Source: Clostridium sp. JN-1 (GTDB taxonomy: Bacteria > Bacillota > Clostridia > Clostridiales > Clostridiaceae). Taken from it: a DNA stretch of 64,000 nt. Made by a program: the position numbers and the translations under genes. How positions within the stretch are numbered: the first letter of the stretch is position 1; every line of letters starts with the position of its first letter. The DNA is taken from assembly GCF_003718715.1 (NCBI RefSeq), contig NZ_CP033465.1:2356001-2420000 (forward strand), in the 5' to 3' direction. Under the pieces are notes generated by a model that saw only the letters and a list, made by a program, of their open reading frames with translations, was not told the origin of the DNA and made no database searches. Positions 19,500 through 28,963 of this stretch are shown piece after piece.

Positions 19500-21069
19500 T
19501 TATGCAGATAATCTATTTAGATATTTATCAACTTTATTTCTTATATTACTTACTTTAGGACCATATATTACTTGAATGTTGTTTCCACTTTTAATTACTC
19601 CTGACGCACCAGTACCTTTGAGGATAGCTTCATCTACCTTATCTAATTCTGTAACTTTGACTCTTAAACGAGTAAAACAGTTATCAACAGACTCAATATT
19701 ATCTTTGCCACCAAGTCCCTCTACAATTGCAGCAGTTAAATCATCTCCAGATTGATTAGACTTACCTAATTTTTTATCTTTATAATCCTTCTTAGTATAT
19801 AATTTAACTTCATCGTCTTCTCTACCAGGAGTTTTTAAATCAAACTTTTCTATGATAAATTTAAATACAAAGTAATATACTACTATTTCTACTAAACCTA
19901 CAGCTATGAAAATAGGCCATTTAGTTCTGCTGATTCCAGCTGGAACGTTATAAGCTAAGAAGTCTATAATTCCCACCTGCAGCATAAACCCTAACTCCTA
20001 ATGCATAGACAATAACCTGAAATAAACCATCTAAAGTTGAATGAACAAACCATAAAATAGGTGCTACAAATAAGAATGTAAATTCAAGCGGTTCTGTAAT
20101 TCCAGCTAAGAATGAAGTTGCTGCTGCTGGAATCAACATACCTTTTACCTTTTCCTTATTTTCTGGTTTACTAGTTTTATAAAATGCATACGACGCACCA
20201 AGTAATCCAAACATTTTAGATATACCAAACAGAAGATATTTTGCTGATGGATCAAAAGCCTTTACAGATGGATCCGCAAGTTGTGCCAAGAATATATTAT
20301 AAGCTCCAACATATGTATGTCCACCAAGTGCCAAAGTTCCGCCAAGATCTGTATATTCAAATGGAGTCCATATTAAATGATGCAAACCTGTTGGAACCAA
20401 TACCCTATTTAAAAATCCATATAAGAATACACCTATATAACCAGAAACATTTATAAAGTGAGTAAGTGCTTTAATACCAAGTGCAACAAAAGGCCAAAAG
20501 TAACTAAATGCTATAGCAAGAATTAATAATATAGGAATTAAAACTATAAAAACATATTTTGTATTTCCATAAATATTAATTGCTTCCGGCAGTTCTTTAT
20601 TACAGTATTTATTATGTATAATTCCTATTACTACACCAAGGATTATTCCTAAAAATACTCCCATATCCGTTACCTGAAAACCAAGCACCAGTGCTTGTCC
20701 AGTTCCATATAGCTCAGAAGTCTGCTTATATTTTACAAGCCTTCCTGTAATAGCAAGCCATTGATTATTTGCTCCTAAGTATACTAAGAAAGAAAGTAAT
20801 GCTACAAGTGCTGCTTCCGCTTTCCTTTCTCTTGCTATACCCATGGCTATACCAACGCAGAAAATAACACTTAAGTTATTCATAATAGGCCAAAGTCCGC
20901 TTGCAATAAATTTTCCTAAATTAAGTAAAAAAGTATTATTCCCAACAATAGTAGGATTGCTTAATATTGAAGATAGTGCAATTATTATACCTGCAATAGG
21001 TAAAAATAATACTGGAACAATTATAGCTCTTGCAAAAACTTGTGCACCATTTACTAATTTCTCTTTCAC
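19500..21069 (-). pseudogene. malP: PTS alpha-glucoside EIICB permease, frameshifted
   Basis: Membrane permease and phosphotransfer subunit for alpha-glucosides, in two frames. The first part (GTG at 21069, GGGGGG site) encodes most of EIIC, including GLHHLIWTPFEYTDLGG, and runs to VRVYAAGG, then a few unrelated residues and a stop at 19948. The second part resumes at IIDFLAYNVPAGISRTKW, finishes the last IIC helix and carries the EIIB domain with the phosphorylated Cys in NCFTRLRVKV. The frame changes at the G-rich GGTGGG (complement of 19971-19976): one extra or two missing bases would explain it. Joined, the product is about 525 residues, the normal size for MalP/GlvC. It could be a true mutation, a phase-variable tract or a sequencing error. 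Confidence 0.85.
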
Positions 21070-21324
21070 GATTTATACGCCCCCCTGATTATAATTAAAA
21101 GTTCTAAATAAACTACTTATTTAATTATGAATATAATTTAAAACTGTATTTATGTTTTATAAAATGTAGTAATTAATTTAATAACTTATTTTTTAATTGT
21201 GCTATTAATTTCTGCACCAGCTTCTATGTTCAAATAGTAACACGTTTACATTCGAAATTGAATACGTTTTAAGGCATACGTAACAGGTTAAGTAAATTCA
21301 TAACACGTTATGTATATCATATAA
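21070..21324. promoter_or_regulatory. mal operon upstream region
   Basis: A 255-bp non-coding stretch that should hold the malP promoter and the operator of the RpiR protein. It contains repeated ACGTT-like words (AACACGTTTAC at 21239, AATACGTTT at 21261, AACACGTTA at 21301) that could be regulator sites; no site is proven. Confidence 0.3.
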
Positions 21325-21440
21325 AAAAATGCAAAGCGCTTTTGAGAGGACAGAGGACACAAAAACAGAGGACAGAGGACAGGGGACAATTGACAGAGAA
21401 GGATGATTTTTCTCCGCTATACTGCGAAAAATCTTTAATA
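21325..21440. repeat. Heptamer element, copy C (left half only)
   Basis: The small hairpin TGCAAAGCGCTTTT, heptamers GGACAGA/GGACACA with an A-rich interruption, GGGGACAATTGACAG, and GAAGGATGATTTTTC followed by CTGCGAAAAATCTTTAAT. The right arm and right heptamers are missing; the sequence passes straight into the terminator of the XRE gene. Confidence 0.75.
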
Positions 21441-21515
21441 AAAAAAAAGCGCGGCAACAGCCGCGTTATTTCGCTTCGCTCAACTTCTTTTGGGCGCAGC
21501 CCTTAACTGGGCTGC
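21441..21515 (-). terminator. Two terminator hairpins after the XRE gene
   Basis: On the minus strand a first hairpin GCAGCCC/GGGCTGC (21496-21515) and then CGCGGC-TGTT-GCCGCG (21450-21465) followed by nine or more T. These GC-rich stems stand out from the AT-rich surroundings. Confidence 0.85.
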
Positions 21516-21530
21516 TTTATTATTTCAAGA

Positions 21531-22649
21531 TTATTTTTCCCATAACTTTCTTTTCAATTTTTTAACAAGCAAATTATACCTTTCATCTTCTCTTAACGGT
21601 GTAAATGCAGGATTTTTAGCAACTACATTAACAAGATTTTTCTTAATTGTTATCTCATCTATAGGAGTGTTTGTTCCAATACAATTATTATCCTCAAACC
21701 ATTTATCTACCTTACTAAAATATTCATTTCCTTTAAAACTCAGTGGAAATTGGATACTGCAAACGGTGTTCACATATCTCTCTAATGCATCTATCGCCTT
21801 TTCTTTCTTTTGCTCTATTAAATACCCTTGTGCAGCAGCGATATGAATTCCAAAAACATCATTTGTGCAAATATCTGTGAGCTTAAAGACATTAATAATC
21901 TGAATTCCCTGAGAATAAATCTTTTCAAACAAAACTGGTTCCATAATGTTTAAGGAAAGATAATTGTTTAGAAGTGTTAATATGTTTATTACCTTGTTGT
22001 AAAGTAGTATTTGATTCACTTCATTTGCTTGAGCAGCTTTTCCCTGCATCTTATATGCATTAATCAGTATGACATCATCTCCACTATACGGCTCTAACTT
22101 ATTATCCAATAATCGAATAACTTCTTCGCTATTTCCCAGTGCCATCTCTGCCAATGCTTCCATAGTATTTGCTTTTTTTATGTCAGAAATATTCTCTGAT
22201 TCCTCTTTTATTCTCTTGCTTAGCAATATACACTGCTGAAAAATTTCTTTCTTTGTTATCTCAGCTTTTGTTAAAGTCGAATAGTTTAATAATAATTGAA
22301 TCATAGAAAGCAAAAAAGGAAAACAGGAACAGTATTTTTTTATTAACTTGTTACACTGCTCCATTACTTCATCAAATGGCTTTACGGTAAATTCATGTGA
22401 AAGTTTATTATAAATTTTTTTAATGTCTTCCTTTGTAAGCTGCGGAGAATATCCTAATAATTCATCCACTGAAATATTAAAATAAGTTGCAAGTTCAGGA
22501 AGAAGTAAAATATCAGGATAACTTAATCCAGATTCCCATTTAGAAACAGATGCTTTAGAAGCTCCAATGTAATCTGCCAGCTGTTCCTGCGTTATACCTT
22601 TCTCTTTCCTCTTCTTAACAATACATTTACCTATATTTAATTCTTTCAT
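21531..22649 (-). CDS. XRE-family regulator with helical C-terminal domain
   Basis: Cytoplasmic DNA-binding protein of 372 residues. HTH_3 at the N-terminus (IGKCIVKKRKEKGITQEQLA, ASKASVSKWESG) and the typical ISVDELLGY end of the helix-turn-helix domain. The remaining 300 residues are helical and TPR-like, without a motif I can name. The start at 22649 has GAGGTG 6 bases upstream; a TTG at 22670 does not. A single gene with its own terminators. Members with this plan often sense a peptide or a stress through the helical repeats; the ligand is unknown. Confidence 0.85.
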   Translation of the reverse strand: MKELNIGKCIVKKRKEKGITQEQLADYIGASKASVSKWESGLSYPDILLLPELATYFNISVDELLGYSPQLTKEDIKKIYNKLSHEFTVKPFDEVMEQCNKLIKKYCSCFPFLLSMIQLLLNYSTLTKAEITKKEIFQQCILLSKRIKEESENISDIKKANTMEALAEMALGNSEEVIRLLDNKLEPYSGDDVILINAYKMQGKAAQANEVNQILLYNKVINILTLLNNYLSLNIMEPVLFEKIYSQGIQIINVFKLTDICTNDVFGIHIAAAQGYLIEQKKEKAIDALERYVNTVCSIQFPLSFKGNEYFSKVDKWFEDNNCIGTNTPIDEITIKKNLVNVVAKNPAFTPLREDERYNLLVKKLKRKLWEK

Positions 22650-22869
22650 ATCTATCACCTCTAATAACATTTTATGTGCTGACTTATTTCCTGTAAATGG
22701 ACTTGTAGTTGATATTAGTAGAAAAAGTTAACTTGCAGGAAACCTGATTTCATAATTAAAGCCCTGTTTCTTTTAATTAAACAAGGCTTATATAAATAAT
22801 CTTTAACTTATAATTTAGCAAAATCGAAAAATCATACAATCATTTAAAAGTATTATAAAATACCTCTTC

Positions 22870-23139
22870 CTATTTACTTAAAGAATCAACATATTCTTTG
22901 GCTTCTTTCAATCCAAGTCCAGTAGCAATTCTATATTTTTTTATTGCTTCAACTTTTTTACCTTCTAAAATAAGACTTTTTAATTCGTCCGTTATTGTAT
23001 CAGGCACTCCAACTTGTTTAGCAATTTTACTTAAGTTTACATTTATGCGTGCTATATCACTTCGTATCTGACTAATACTGCTTACTATCCATAGTAATAA
23101 TCCTGCTCCTACGAACACACAAATAGTTATATAATTCAT
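22870..23139 (-). CDS. Membrane-anchored protein with ribosomal L7/L12 C-terminal-like domain
   Basis: Small protein of 89 residues with one N-terminal membrane helix (ITICVFVGAGLLLWIVSSI), a short linker helix, then GKKVEAIKKYRIATGLGLKEAKEYVDSL, which has the pattern of the L7/L12 C-terminal domain (cf. KxxVIKxVRxxTGLGLKEAKxxV). That domain in L7/L12 contacts translation factors; here it faces the cytoplasm on a membrane anchor. The site AAAGGAG supports the ATG. Stand-alone gene. Function unknown. Confidence 0.75.
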   Translation of the reverse strand: MNYITICVFVGAGLLLWIVSSISQIRSDIARINVNLSKIAKQVGVPDTITDELKSLILEGKKVEAIKKYRIATGLGLKEAKEYVDSLSK

Positions 23140-23212
23140 AATTTAACTCCTTTCAAGTTCACACAAACTTACCAATGCTTAAATATTATAGATTTATATT
23201 AATGAATTTAAT

Positions 23213-23338
23213 AAAAAAATGCAAAGCAACTTTTTTTGAGAGGACAATGAATGTGAGTTTCTTTTAAATTAAAGATTTTTTGTAGTGCAGCGGAGAAAAA
23301 TCCTCCTTCTCTGTCCTATGTCCTTTGTCCTCTCTCTT
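23213..23338. repeat. Heptamer element, copy D (short form)
   Basis: A-run and TGCAAAGCA hairpin, GAGAGGACAATG, almost no interior, then TAAAGATTTTTTGTAG and CAGCGGAGAAAAATCCTCC with heptamers TCTGTCC, TATGTCC, TTTGTCC. It is a copy whose interior has been deleted. Confidence 0.8.
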
Positions 23339-23493
23339 CTGAATTGTAAAATATTTCACCACATTGAATAATAATACTATAATGGTATAATTATATATAA
23401 TACTCGCTACAACATATCAAGACTATTTATCTTTTCATATAACTGCAGTGAAACCATCGATAAATTAAGTTTTAAGGAGGGAATTATTTATTT

Positions 23494-24687
23494 ATGAAAC
23501 ACTTTTTTAAAAATAAGCAATTTTCATTTCAAACAATGCGTTTACTTGGTGCAACTGCATGGGGGGCAGCTGATATAGGAGAAGTCCTATCTACTGCAGG
23601 AGAAATTAAAGATGGTAATACTGAAAGTTGGTGTGCTGAATGGACACAGACTGCAAAAAGGCTCGATAATTTTGCAAACTTATGTTATTTCTCAAATAGC
23701 TTTATAAGTGCGAGTGAATCATATTTAAGAGCTTCAAATTACTACCGTACTGCAGGATTTTATTTACACGAAGATCATGATAATTCTAAATATTTAAATC
23801 TCTATAGTGAAAGTCTTAGATGTTTTTCAAATGTTGTAAAATTAAGCAATTTAGTTATTGAACCTGTAAAAATACCATATGAAGACATAGAGCTCCCGGG
23901 ATATTTTTACCATGCAAAAAAAACTAAAGATCCAAGTCCTACAATTATAACTTTAAATAGCTTAGATGGTACAAAAGAAGAAATGTATGGATTTGCTATG
24001 AGTGCTGTAAAACGCGGAATGAATTGTCTTACATTCGATGGACCAGGCCAAGGTGAAGTTATTATAAAACATCATCTTGTATTTAGACATGATTATGAAA
24101 AAGTTATAACACCTATTGTAGATTACCTTATTTCAAGAGAAGAAGTCGACAAAAGTTCGATTATAATTTTAGGTGAAAGTTTGGGTGGTTATCTTGCGCC
24201 AAGAGCAGCAGCTTTCGAACACAGGTTAAAAGCTTGCATTGCCAACAGCGGAATATTTGATCTTTTAGGTGACCATATTCCTAAAAACTTACCAAGGAAA
24301 AAGGTTTTTGAAGAAGCAGAGAATAACATGGATAAATACAATACAGAATTAAATAAGATTATGGATAATGATACAAACGTGAGATGGTTCATACTTCATG
24401 GAATGTACGTGTTTGGAGCCAAAAGTCCTATAGAATTAATACTAAAATGTCAGCACTATTTTCTAAAAGACATCTCAAATAAAATACAATGTCCTACTCT
24501 TGTCACAGAGTCTGAAGGTGATTCAACATTTTCCAGTAATCAAGCAAAATCACTTTACAATTCACTAATATGTCCAAAAGAATTTATGCTTTTCACAAAA
24601 GAAGAAGGTGTAAATGAGCATTGTCAAGCTGGATCTAAATTAATTGCAAGTGAGCGAATTTTCAACTGGATAGAAAAAATGCTGTAA
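23494..24687 (+). CDS. Alpha/beta hydrolase (FrsA / DUF1100-like)
   Basis: Protein of 397 residues. An N-terminal helical cap of about 120 residues precedes an alpha/beta-hydrolase core with FDGPGQGE and the nucleophile elbow GESLGGY (Ser about 231), typical of the FrsA and 2,6-dihydroxypseudooxynicotine hydrolase-like group. The catalytic Asp is likely in ESEGDSTFSS and the His in VNEHCQAGS. No signal peptide. It hydrolyses an ester, amide or C-C bond in an unknown substrate. Strong AAGGAGGG site, though 13 bases upstream of ATG. No operon partner. Confidence 0.85.
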   Translation: MKHFFKNKQFSFQTMRLLGATAWGAADIGEVLSTAGEIKDGNTESWCAEWTQTAKRLDNFANLCYFSNSFISASESYLRASNYYRTAGFYLHEDHDNSKYLNLYSESLRCFSNVVKLSNLVIEPVKIPYEDIELPGYFYHAKKTKDPSPTIITLNSLDGTKEEMYGFAMSAVKRGMNCLTFDGPGQGEVIIKHHLVFRHDYEKVITPIVDYLISREEVDKSSIIILGESLGGYLAPRAAAFEHRLKACIANSGIFDLLGDHIPKNLPRKKVFEEAENNMDKYNTELNKIMDNDTNVRWFILHGMYVFGAKSPIELILKCQHYFLKDISNKIQCPTLVTESEGDSTFSSNQAKSLYNSLICPKEFMLFTKEEGVNEHCQAGSKLIASERIFNWIEKML

Positions 24688-24731
24688 TTATTTCAACTTT
24701 TTATATATCATCACCGAGATGAGGATTAATT

Positions 24732-24782
24732 ATGAATAAAAATTTTACTGCACTATTAAATTGGCAGGCGGCTGCAAAATAA
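24732..24782 (+). other. Possible 16-codon peptide or gene remnant
   Basis: A short frame MNKNFTALLNWQAAAK with a weak GATGAGG site 9 bases upstream, between the hydrolase and the convergent kinase gene. No homology recognised. It may be chance or the remnant of a lost gene. Confidence 0.2.
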
Positions 24783-24788
24783 ATCATT

Positions 24789-26315
24789 TTAAGGCAGCCC
24801 CTGCTCTAACTTTACAAAAAAAGTTATACTATCTTCTTTATTTTTAACCCACATTTCACCATCATGTAATTCAACTATACTTTTAGCTATAGCAAGACCT
24901 AATCCACTTCCCCCTGTAGCTTCAGAACGCGACTTATCAACCCTATAAAATCTATTAAATATTTTCTGTAAATCTTCTTTTTCTATGTGTTTGCACTTAT
25001 TTTCTATAGAAACCAATATATATTCATTTTTCTGCTTGAGTTTAAGGTTTATCTCACCGGGTTTCAAACTATACCTTATAGCATTCATAATTAAGTTTTC
25101 AAAGACTCTTACAATTTTATCTCCATCTATGTAAGCACAAACTTTATTACTATAAAATTCTTTCTTTATTATTACATTATTTTCTTCACATATAACATAT
25201 AACTCTTCAATTAGTTGTTCTAAAAGTTCATCTAAGCATATTTTCTTTTTATTAATTTCTATTGCCCTGTTACTTAATTTTGTGTATTCAAAAAGATCAT
25301 TTATAAGTATCTCCAGCTTTTCTGATTTATTATAAGCTATATTAACAAATTCTCTAAGCTCATCAGCATCTTTATACTTCTTATCTTTAACTAGTGCTAG
25401 ATAACCCTTTATTGATGTAAGAGGCGTTCTCAAGTCATGTGAAACATTTGTTATAAGATCATTTTTAGTTTTTTCTGCTGACCTCTCGCTTTCAATTCTA
25501 CCTTTTAATTCTGAAGCCATGAAATTTATATTATCTGCAAGTTTTGCAAGTTCATCTTTTCCTTGAATTTTTATTCTATAATCAAGGTTATTCTTAGATA
25601 TTTGCACTAAATCTTTTGATACTCTTTCTATATATCTCATTTTTTTATTTGTCAAAAAATAAAATAATGCTATAAACGTGATTATGCCTTGAAGTATTGA
25701 AAGTGGTGAACCATTAGGTCTTATATATGTAGTTTTTTGTTTCGGCATTCCCCTTATTATTAAATAAGATTTTTTACCTGACAAACTTATTCCGCTAATT
25801 TCTACATATTCTTGAGTCTTATCTAGTACAATCCTTTTTTTTAATATTCCATTATCAGTATCTACTACAATTGATTTATCATATTGCTTTTTAAACTCGT
25901 CAGCCTTATTAACCAAGTCATAAATATCAAGTTTCTTTTCATGTGCATTTTGAGATTTATATAAAACATTTCCACTTAAATCAGTTAAATATACTCTTAC
26001 CATATCATTGTTTTTTTTCTGCAGTGCATACTCTATTATCTTATTTACATAGCCTTCATTTAACGTACTTAAATTTTGCATTTCCATTTTTATCTCTGAA
26101 AGTTCTTCAGAAATATCTTCAATTCCACTGCTGTAATCTACTTGAGCTATCATATGGTTTTCGTTGTAATGTCCATTATACCAACTTGCTGCAATAAATG
26201 CAGAAAGCAAACATACAGCAAAGGTAACTACCAATTCTATCCTTATACTTTTAATTACATTATCCTTAGCAAAATGATAAAACTTTAAAACTACTGGGTT
26301 AAAGAGCTTTTTCAA
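24789..26315 (-). CDS. Membrane sensor histidine kinase (HAMP-HisKA-HATPase)
   Basis: OmpR-class kinase of about 508 residues. Two membrane helices (about 20-40 and 210-225) bound an extracytoplasmic sensor domain of about 165 residues; then a HAMP segment, HisKA with LITNVSHDLRTPLTSIKGYL (phospho-His), N-box ENLIMNAIRYS, and GGSGLGLAIAKSIV. The reading frame overlaps the upstream regulator gene by up to 29 bases. The start is probably the TTG at 26315, 12 bases after GGGGAG; a TTG at 26327 directly abuts that site. Co-transcribed with the regulator. The signal is unknown; the divergent membrane-protein pair is a candidate target. Confidence 0.92.
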   Translation of the reverse strand: MKKLFNPVVLKFYHFAKDNVIKSIRIELVVTFAVCLLSAFIAASWYNGHYNENHMIAQVDYSSGIEDISEELSEIKMEMQNLSTLNEGYVNKIIEYALQKKNNDMVRVYLTDLSGNVLYKSQNAHEKKLDIYDLVNKADEFKKQYDKSIVVDTDNGILKKRIVLDKTQEYVEISGISLSGKKSYLIIRGMPKQKTTYIRPNGSPLSILQGIITFIALFYFLTNKKMRYIERVSKDLVQISKNNLDYRIKIQGKDELAKLADNINFMASELKGRIESERSAEKTKNDLITNVSHDLRTPLTSIKGYLALVKDKKYKDADELREFVNIAYNKSEKLEILINDLFEYTKLSNRAIEINKKKICLDELLEQLIEELYVICEENNVIIKKEFYSNKVCAYIDGDKIVRVFENLIMNAIRYSLKPGEINLKLKQKNEYILVSIENKCKHIEKEDLQKIFNRFYRVDKSRSEATGGSGLGLAIAKSIVELHDGEMWVKNKEDSITFFVKLEQGLP

Positions 26316-27003
26316 TTTTATAACCAACTCCCCAAACTGTTTTTACATACTTCGGTTTTCTGGGATTTTGTTCTATCTTTCCTCTTATTTTTCTAATATG
26401 AACCATAACGGTATTATACGAGTCATAGAATTCTTCCTTCCAAATACTTTCATATATTTTCTCGGTACTAAAAACTATCCCCCTATTTTTTGCAAGCAGC
26501 TCAAGTATATCAAATTCTCTTTTTGTTAAGTTTACTAACTTGTCCCCAACTTTTACTTCATGGGTATCTGTATTTATAATAAGATCATCAATTTCAATTA
26601 TTTTTTCAGTTTTTCCATTGTATACATCATTAAATTTTGTATACCTTCTTATTTGAGATTTTACTCTAGCTATGAGTTCAAGGGGATTAAAGGGTTTAGC
26701 TATATAGTCATCGGCACCCGTTGTAAGTCCTAATATCTTATCCATGTCTTCCCCCTTTGCAGAAAGCATTATAATTGGCATATTTTTATCTTCTCTTATT
26801 TTTATACATGTTTCAATCCCATCCATTTCAGGCATCATTATATCAAGTATTACAAGACATATGTCATCATGTTCCAATATTTTTAATGCCTCTATTCCAT
26901 TAGCTGCTTTTATTATATCAAAGCCTTCATTTTCCAAATATATGCCTATCAAATTTCGTATTTCCTTCTCATCATCAACCACTAAAATTTTTTGTTTTAT
27001 CAT
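26299..27003 (-). CDS. OmpR/PhoB-family response regulator
   Basis: Response regulator of 234 residues. Receiver domain with acidic pair D10-D11, phospho-Asp D54 in LVILDIMMPEMDG and Lys in DYIAKPFNPLEL; a winged-helix DNA-binding domain follows (LTKREFDILELLAKNRG; YNTVMVHIRKIRGKIEQNPRKPKYVKT contains the recognition helix). First gene of the regulator-kinase operon, its end overlapping the kinase. It likely acts on its own divergent promoter region at 27004-27194. Confidence 0.95.
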   Translation of the reverse strand: MIKQKILVVDDEKEIRNLIGIYLENEGFDIIKAANGIEALKILEHDDICLVILDIMMPEMDGIETCIKIREDKNMPIIMLSAKGEDMDKILGLTTGADDYIAKPFNPLELIARVKSQIRRYTKFNDVYNGKTEKIIEIDDLIINTDTHEVKVGDKLVNLTKREFDILELLAKNRGIVFSTEKIYESIWKEEFYDSYNTVMVHIRKIRGKIEQNPRKPKYVKTVWGVGYKIEKAL

Positions 27004-27194
27004 TCTTGTCCTCTTTCATAAATAAAGTTTTCTTTTTTATTATATAAGATCAATTTTCTATTTACTATAAACAATTATACTTTAATCCATAAAAATATTA
27101 AATTTAAGAAAAACTTAAGAATTTTAGAGAGTTTATTTTAAGATTTCTCCAATATGCTTATAATATAAAATACAAACGAGGGGGAACTTCTAAA

Positions 27195-27689
27195 TTGAAA
27201 TACTCAAAAAAAACTGCTTTATTTTTTTCACTTTTGCCTGGTGCAGGACATATGTACATTGGTCTAATTAAACAAGGTATAGAACTTATGGTATTATTCT
27301 TTTTTATAGTTTTCATATCACATTCTTTTAACTTTGACTTTTTTAATATCTTTATACCTGTAATATGGTGTTACAGTATATTTGATGTAAAAACAAAAAT
27401 TGATCAAGGAGAAAATGCAAAAGATGATGACTTACCAATATTTAAATCAAATAGCTTTAGTCAATCTTTTTTAAATAACAATACAGAAAAGTATATAGCT
27501 TATATCTTGATATTGATGGGCATTTTTTCACTAATTGATAATATATTTGTTCCTTTTATAAACAGGTATGTTGATTATGAACTAATACGTTTTGTAAAAG
27601 ACTTAATTATATCAATAGTATTAATAGGCATAGGAGTATTTATGATTAAAGGCAAAAATAGACATTCAAAGTCAGGTGATAAAAAATGA
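27195..27689 (+). CDS. Small membrane protein (TM2-like start)
   Basis: 164 residues. The N-terminus KTALFFSLLPGAGHMYIGLIKQG resembles the TM2 domain (Gly-rich, followed by a second helix ELMVLFFFIVFIS). A cytoplasmic loop and two further helices (YIAYILILMGIFSLI; FVKDLIISIVLIGIGVFMI) follow. Starts at TTG with a GAGGGGGAA site. Overlaps the next gene by 4 bases (ATGA), so both are translationally coupled. It faces the two-component genes across 190 bp and may be under their control. Function not known. Confidence 0.7.
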   Translation: MKYSKKTALFFSLLPGAGHMYIGLIKQGIELMVLFFFIVFISHSFNFDFFNIFIPVIWCYSIFDVKTKIDQGENAKDDDLPIFKSNSFSQSFLNNNTEKYIAYILILMGIFSLIDNIFVPFINRYVDYELIRFVKDLIISIVLIGIGVFMIKGKNRHSKSGDKK

Positions 27690-27976
27690 AGTCAAGAAGA
27701 GTTGGTACATTAACTTTTGGTATCCTCATGATAGTTTTAGGTATACTTTACTTGTGCATAACAGTTTTTAATCTGCCAATTGAAAAATATGTAATAAATT
27801 TATGGCCTCTTATATTGATATCACTTGGAATAGAAACATTGGTATTAGATAGATTAAGTTTAAAAAATAATGTTGAGTTAAAATATGATTTTATAAGTTT
27901 TGTTTTAATAATTGTAATGGCAGCCTTTTGTTTTGGAACATATGCAGTGGCTAAATTCTGGGATCACTATCTTTAA
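27686..27976 (+). CDS. Small membrane protein (LiaF-N/DUF5668-like)
   Basis: 96 residues with four predicted membrane helices. KSRRVGTLTFGILMIVLG..., WPLILISLGIE and the final VIMAAFCFGTYAVA match the compact repeats seen in LiaI/LiaF membrane domains and DUF5668, families linked to cell-envelope stress sensing. Begins inside the stop codon of the preceding gene. Followed by a bidirectional terminator. Confidence 0.65.
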   Translation: MKSRRVGTLTFGILMIVLGILYLCITVFNLPIEKYVINLWPLILISLGIETLVLDRLSLKNNVELKYDFISFVLIIVMAAFCFGTYAVAKFWDHYL

Positions 27977-27984
27977 AATTAAAA

Positions 27985-28036
27985 AAGAATGTTTCAAAGT
28001 AAAAACTTATTTCTACTTTGAAACACTCTTTTTTTA
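27985..28036. terminator. Bidirectional terminator
   Basis: Stem GAATGTTTCAAAGTA / TACTTTGAAACACTC with A-run before and T-run after; serves the membrane-protein pair on plus and the rubredoxin gene on minus, whose stop codon lies at its edge. Confidence 0.85.
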
Positions 28037-28195
28037 TTCTTGTACTTCAAACTGATCTTTTGGAACCCCACAAAGAGGACAAGTCCATGAATCTGGAATA
28101 TCTTCAAAAGATGTACCAGGTTTTATTCCATTGTCTGGATCACCAACTTCTGGATCATATACATACCCGCAAACTGAACAAACATATTTTTTCAT
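28034..28195 (-). CDS. Rubredoxin
   Basis: Small electron carrier of 53 residues, binding one iron by four Cys. Both CxxCG knuckles are present: [10 protein letters not shown] (Cys 6 and 9) and [11 protein letters not shown] (Cys 39 and 42), with the usual Trp before the second. Typical length for clostridial rubredoxin. It lies 165 bp downstream of the reverse rubrerythrin gene on the same strand and is its plausible electron donor for peroxide and oxygen reduction. Confidence 0.96.
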   Translation of the reverse strand: MKKYVCSVCGYVYDPEVGDPDNGIKPGTSFEDIPDSWTCPLCGVPKDQFEVQE

Positions 28196-28294
28196 AAAAA
28201 CCCCTCCAATTCATTATCACGACGAACTTAGCTTTTCTACTCTATCTTATTTTTTATCATTGATGATATTTTATTCATATTAATATGTACTTAT

Positions 28295-28356
28295 TTAGCT
28301 TGCTGAATAAGTAAAATTACAGCATAACATATATATCCTAGTATTCAGCAAGCTAA
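28295..28356. terminator. Long-looped hairpin between reverse rubrerythrin and rubredoxin
   Basis: Perfect 15-bp inverted repeat TTAGCTTGCTGAATA / TATTCAGCAAGCTAA with a 32-base loop, starting 5 bp after the rubrerythrin stop. No strong T-run. It could be a processing or partial termination signal. Confidence 0.5.
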
Positions 28357-28360
28357 TTTA

Positions 28361-28906
28361 TTATTTAAAGTATCTGTTTAACAAACCTCTAAATGCTGAT
28401 CCATGTCTTGCTTCATCTTTGCACATTTCATGAACTGTATCGTGTATTGCATCATAATTCAACTTTTTAGCCAATGCTGCCAAATCCTTTTTACCCTGGC
28501 AAGCACCGCGTTCTGCTTCAACTCTTACTTCCAAATTTTTCTTTGTATCAGGAACTACAACTTCTCCTAACATTTCTGCAAATTTAGATGCATGCTCTGC
28601 TTCTTCAAAAGCTATTCTCTTATATGCTTCTGCTACTTCTGGATATCCTTCTCTATCTGCTTGACGGCTCATAGCAAGGTACATTCCAACTTCTGAACAT
28701 TCTCCTGTAAAGTTAGCTCTTAAGCCTTCTACAACTTCTTTATCTACTCCTTTAGCTGTACCTACCTTGTGTTCATCTGCCCAAGCCATTTCACCTTCAA
28801 CTTTTTCTACAAACTTATCTTTTTTAGCTCCACACTGCGGGCATTTTTCTGGTGCCTCTTCTCCTTCATAAACATATCCACATACTGAACAAACAAATTT
28901 TTTCAT
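28361..28906 (-). CDS. Reverse rubrerythrin
   Basis: Peroxide/oxygen-detoxifying enzyme, about 181 residues, with reversed domain order: N-terminal rubredoxin domain ([10 protein letters not shown] and CPQCGAKKD) and then the four-helix diiron domain, with [14 protein letters not shown], the ExxH ligands in [14 protein letters not shown], a second Glu in [10 protein letters not shown] and ExxH in [11 protein letters not shown]. Such proteins are the main NADH-dependent peroxidases of Clostridium. I chose the second Met (28906), which sits 9 bases after GGAGG; the first is only 3 away. A palindrome in its promoter region may bind PerR. Confidence 0.93.
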   Translation of the reverse strand: MKKFVCSVCGYVYEGEEAPEKCPQCGAKKDKFVEKVEGEMAWADEHKVGTAKGVDKEVVEGLRANFTGECSEVGMYLAMSRQADREGYPEVAEAYKRIAFEEAEHASKFAEMLGEVVVPDTKKNLEVRVEAERGACQGKKDLAALAKKLNYDAIHDTVHEMCKDEARHGSAFRGLLNRYFK

Positions 28907-28963
28907 TTTCATATTCCTCCCAATTAAATTTATAATTTTAAAGCATTACTTTTTATTTAATAC

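Noticed and set aside
21325-21345. AAAGCGCTTTT in element C as a CcpA cre site for the mal operon
   Set aside because: It is the copy-C version of the small hairpin found at the left edge of several elements, and lies far upstream of malP; cannot be told from the repeat.
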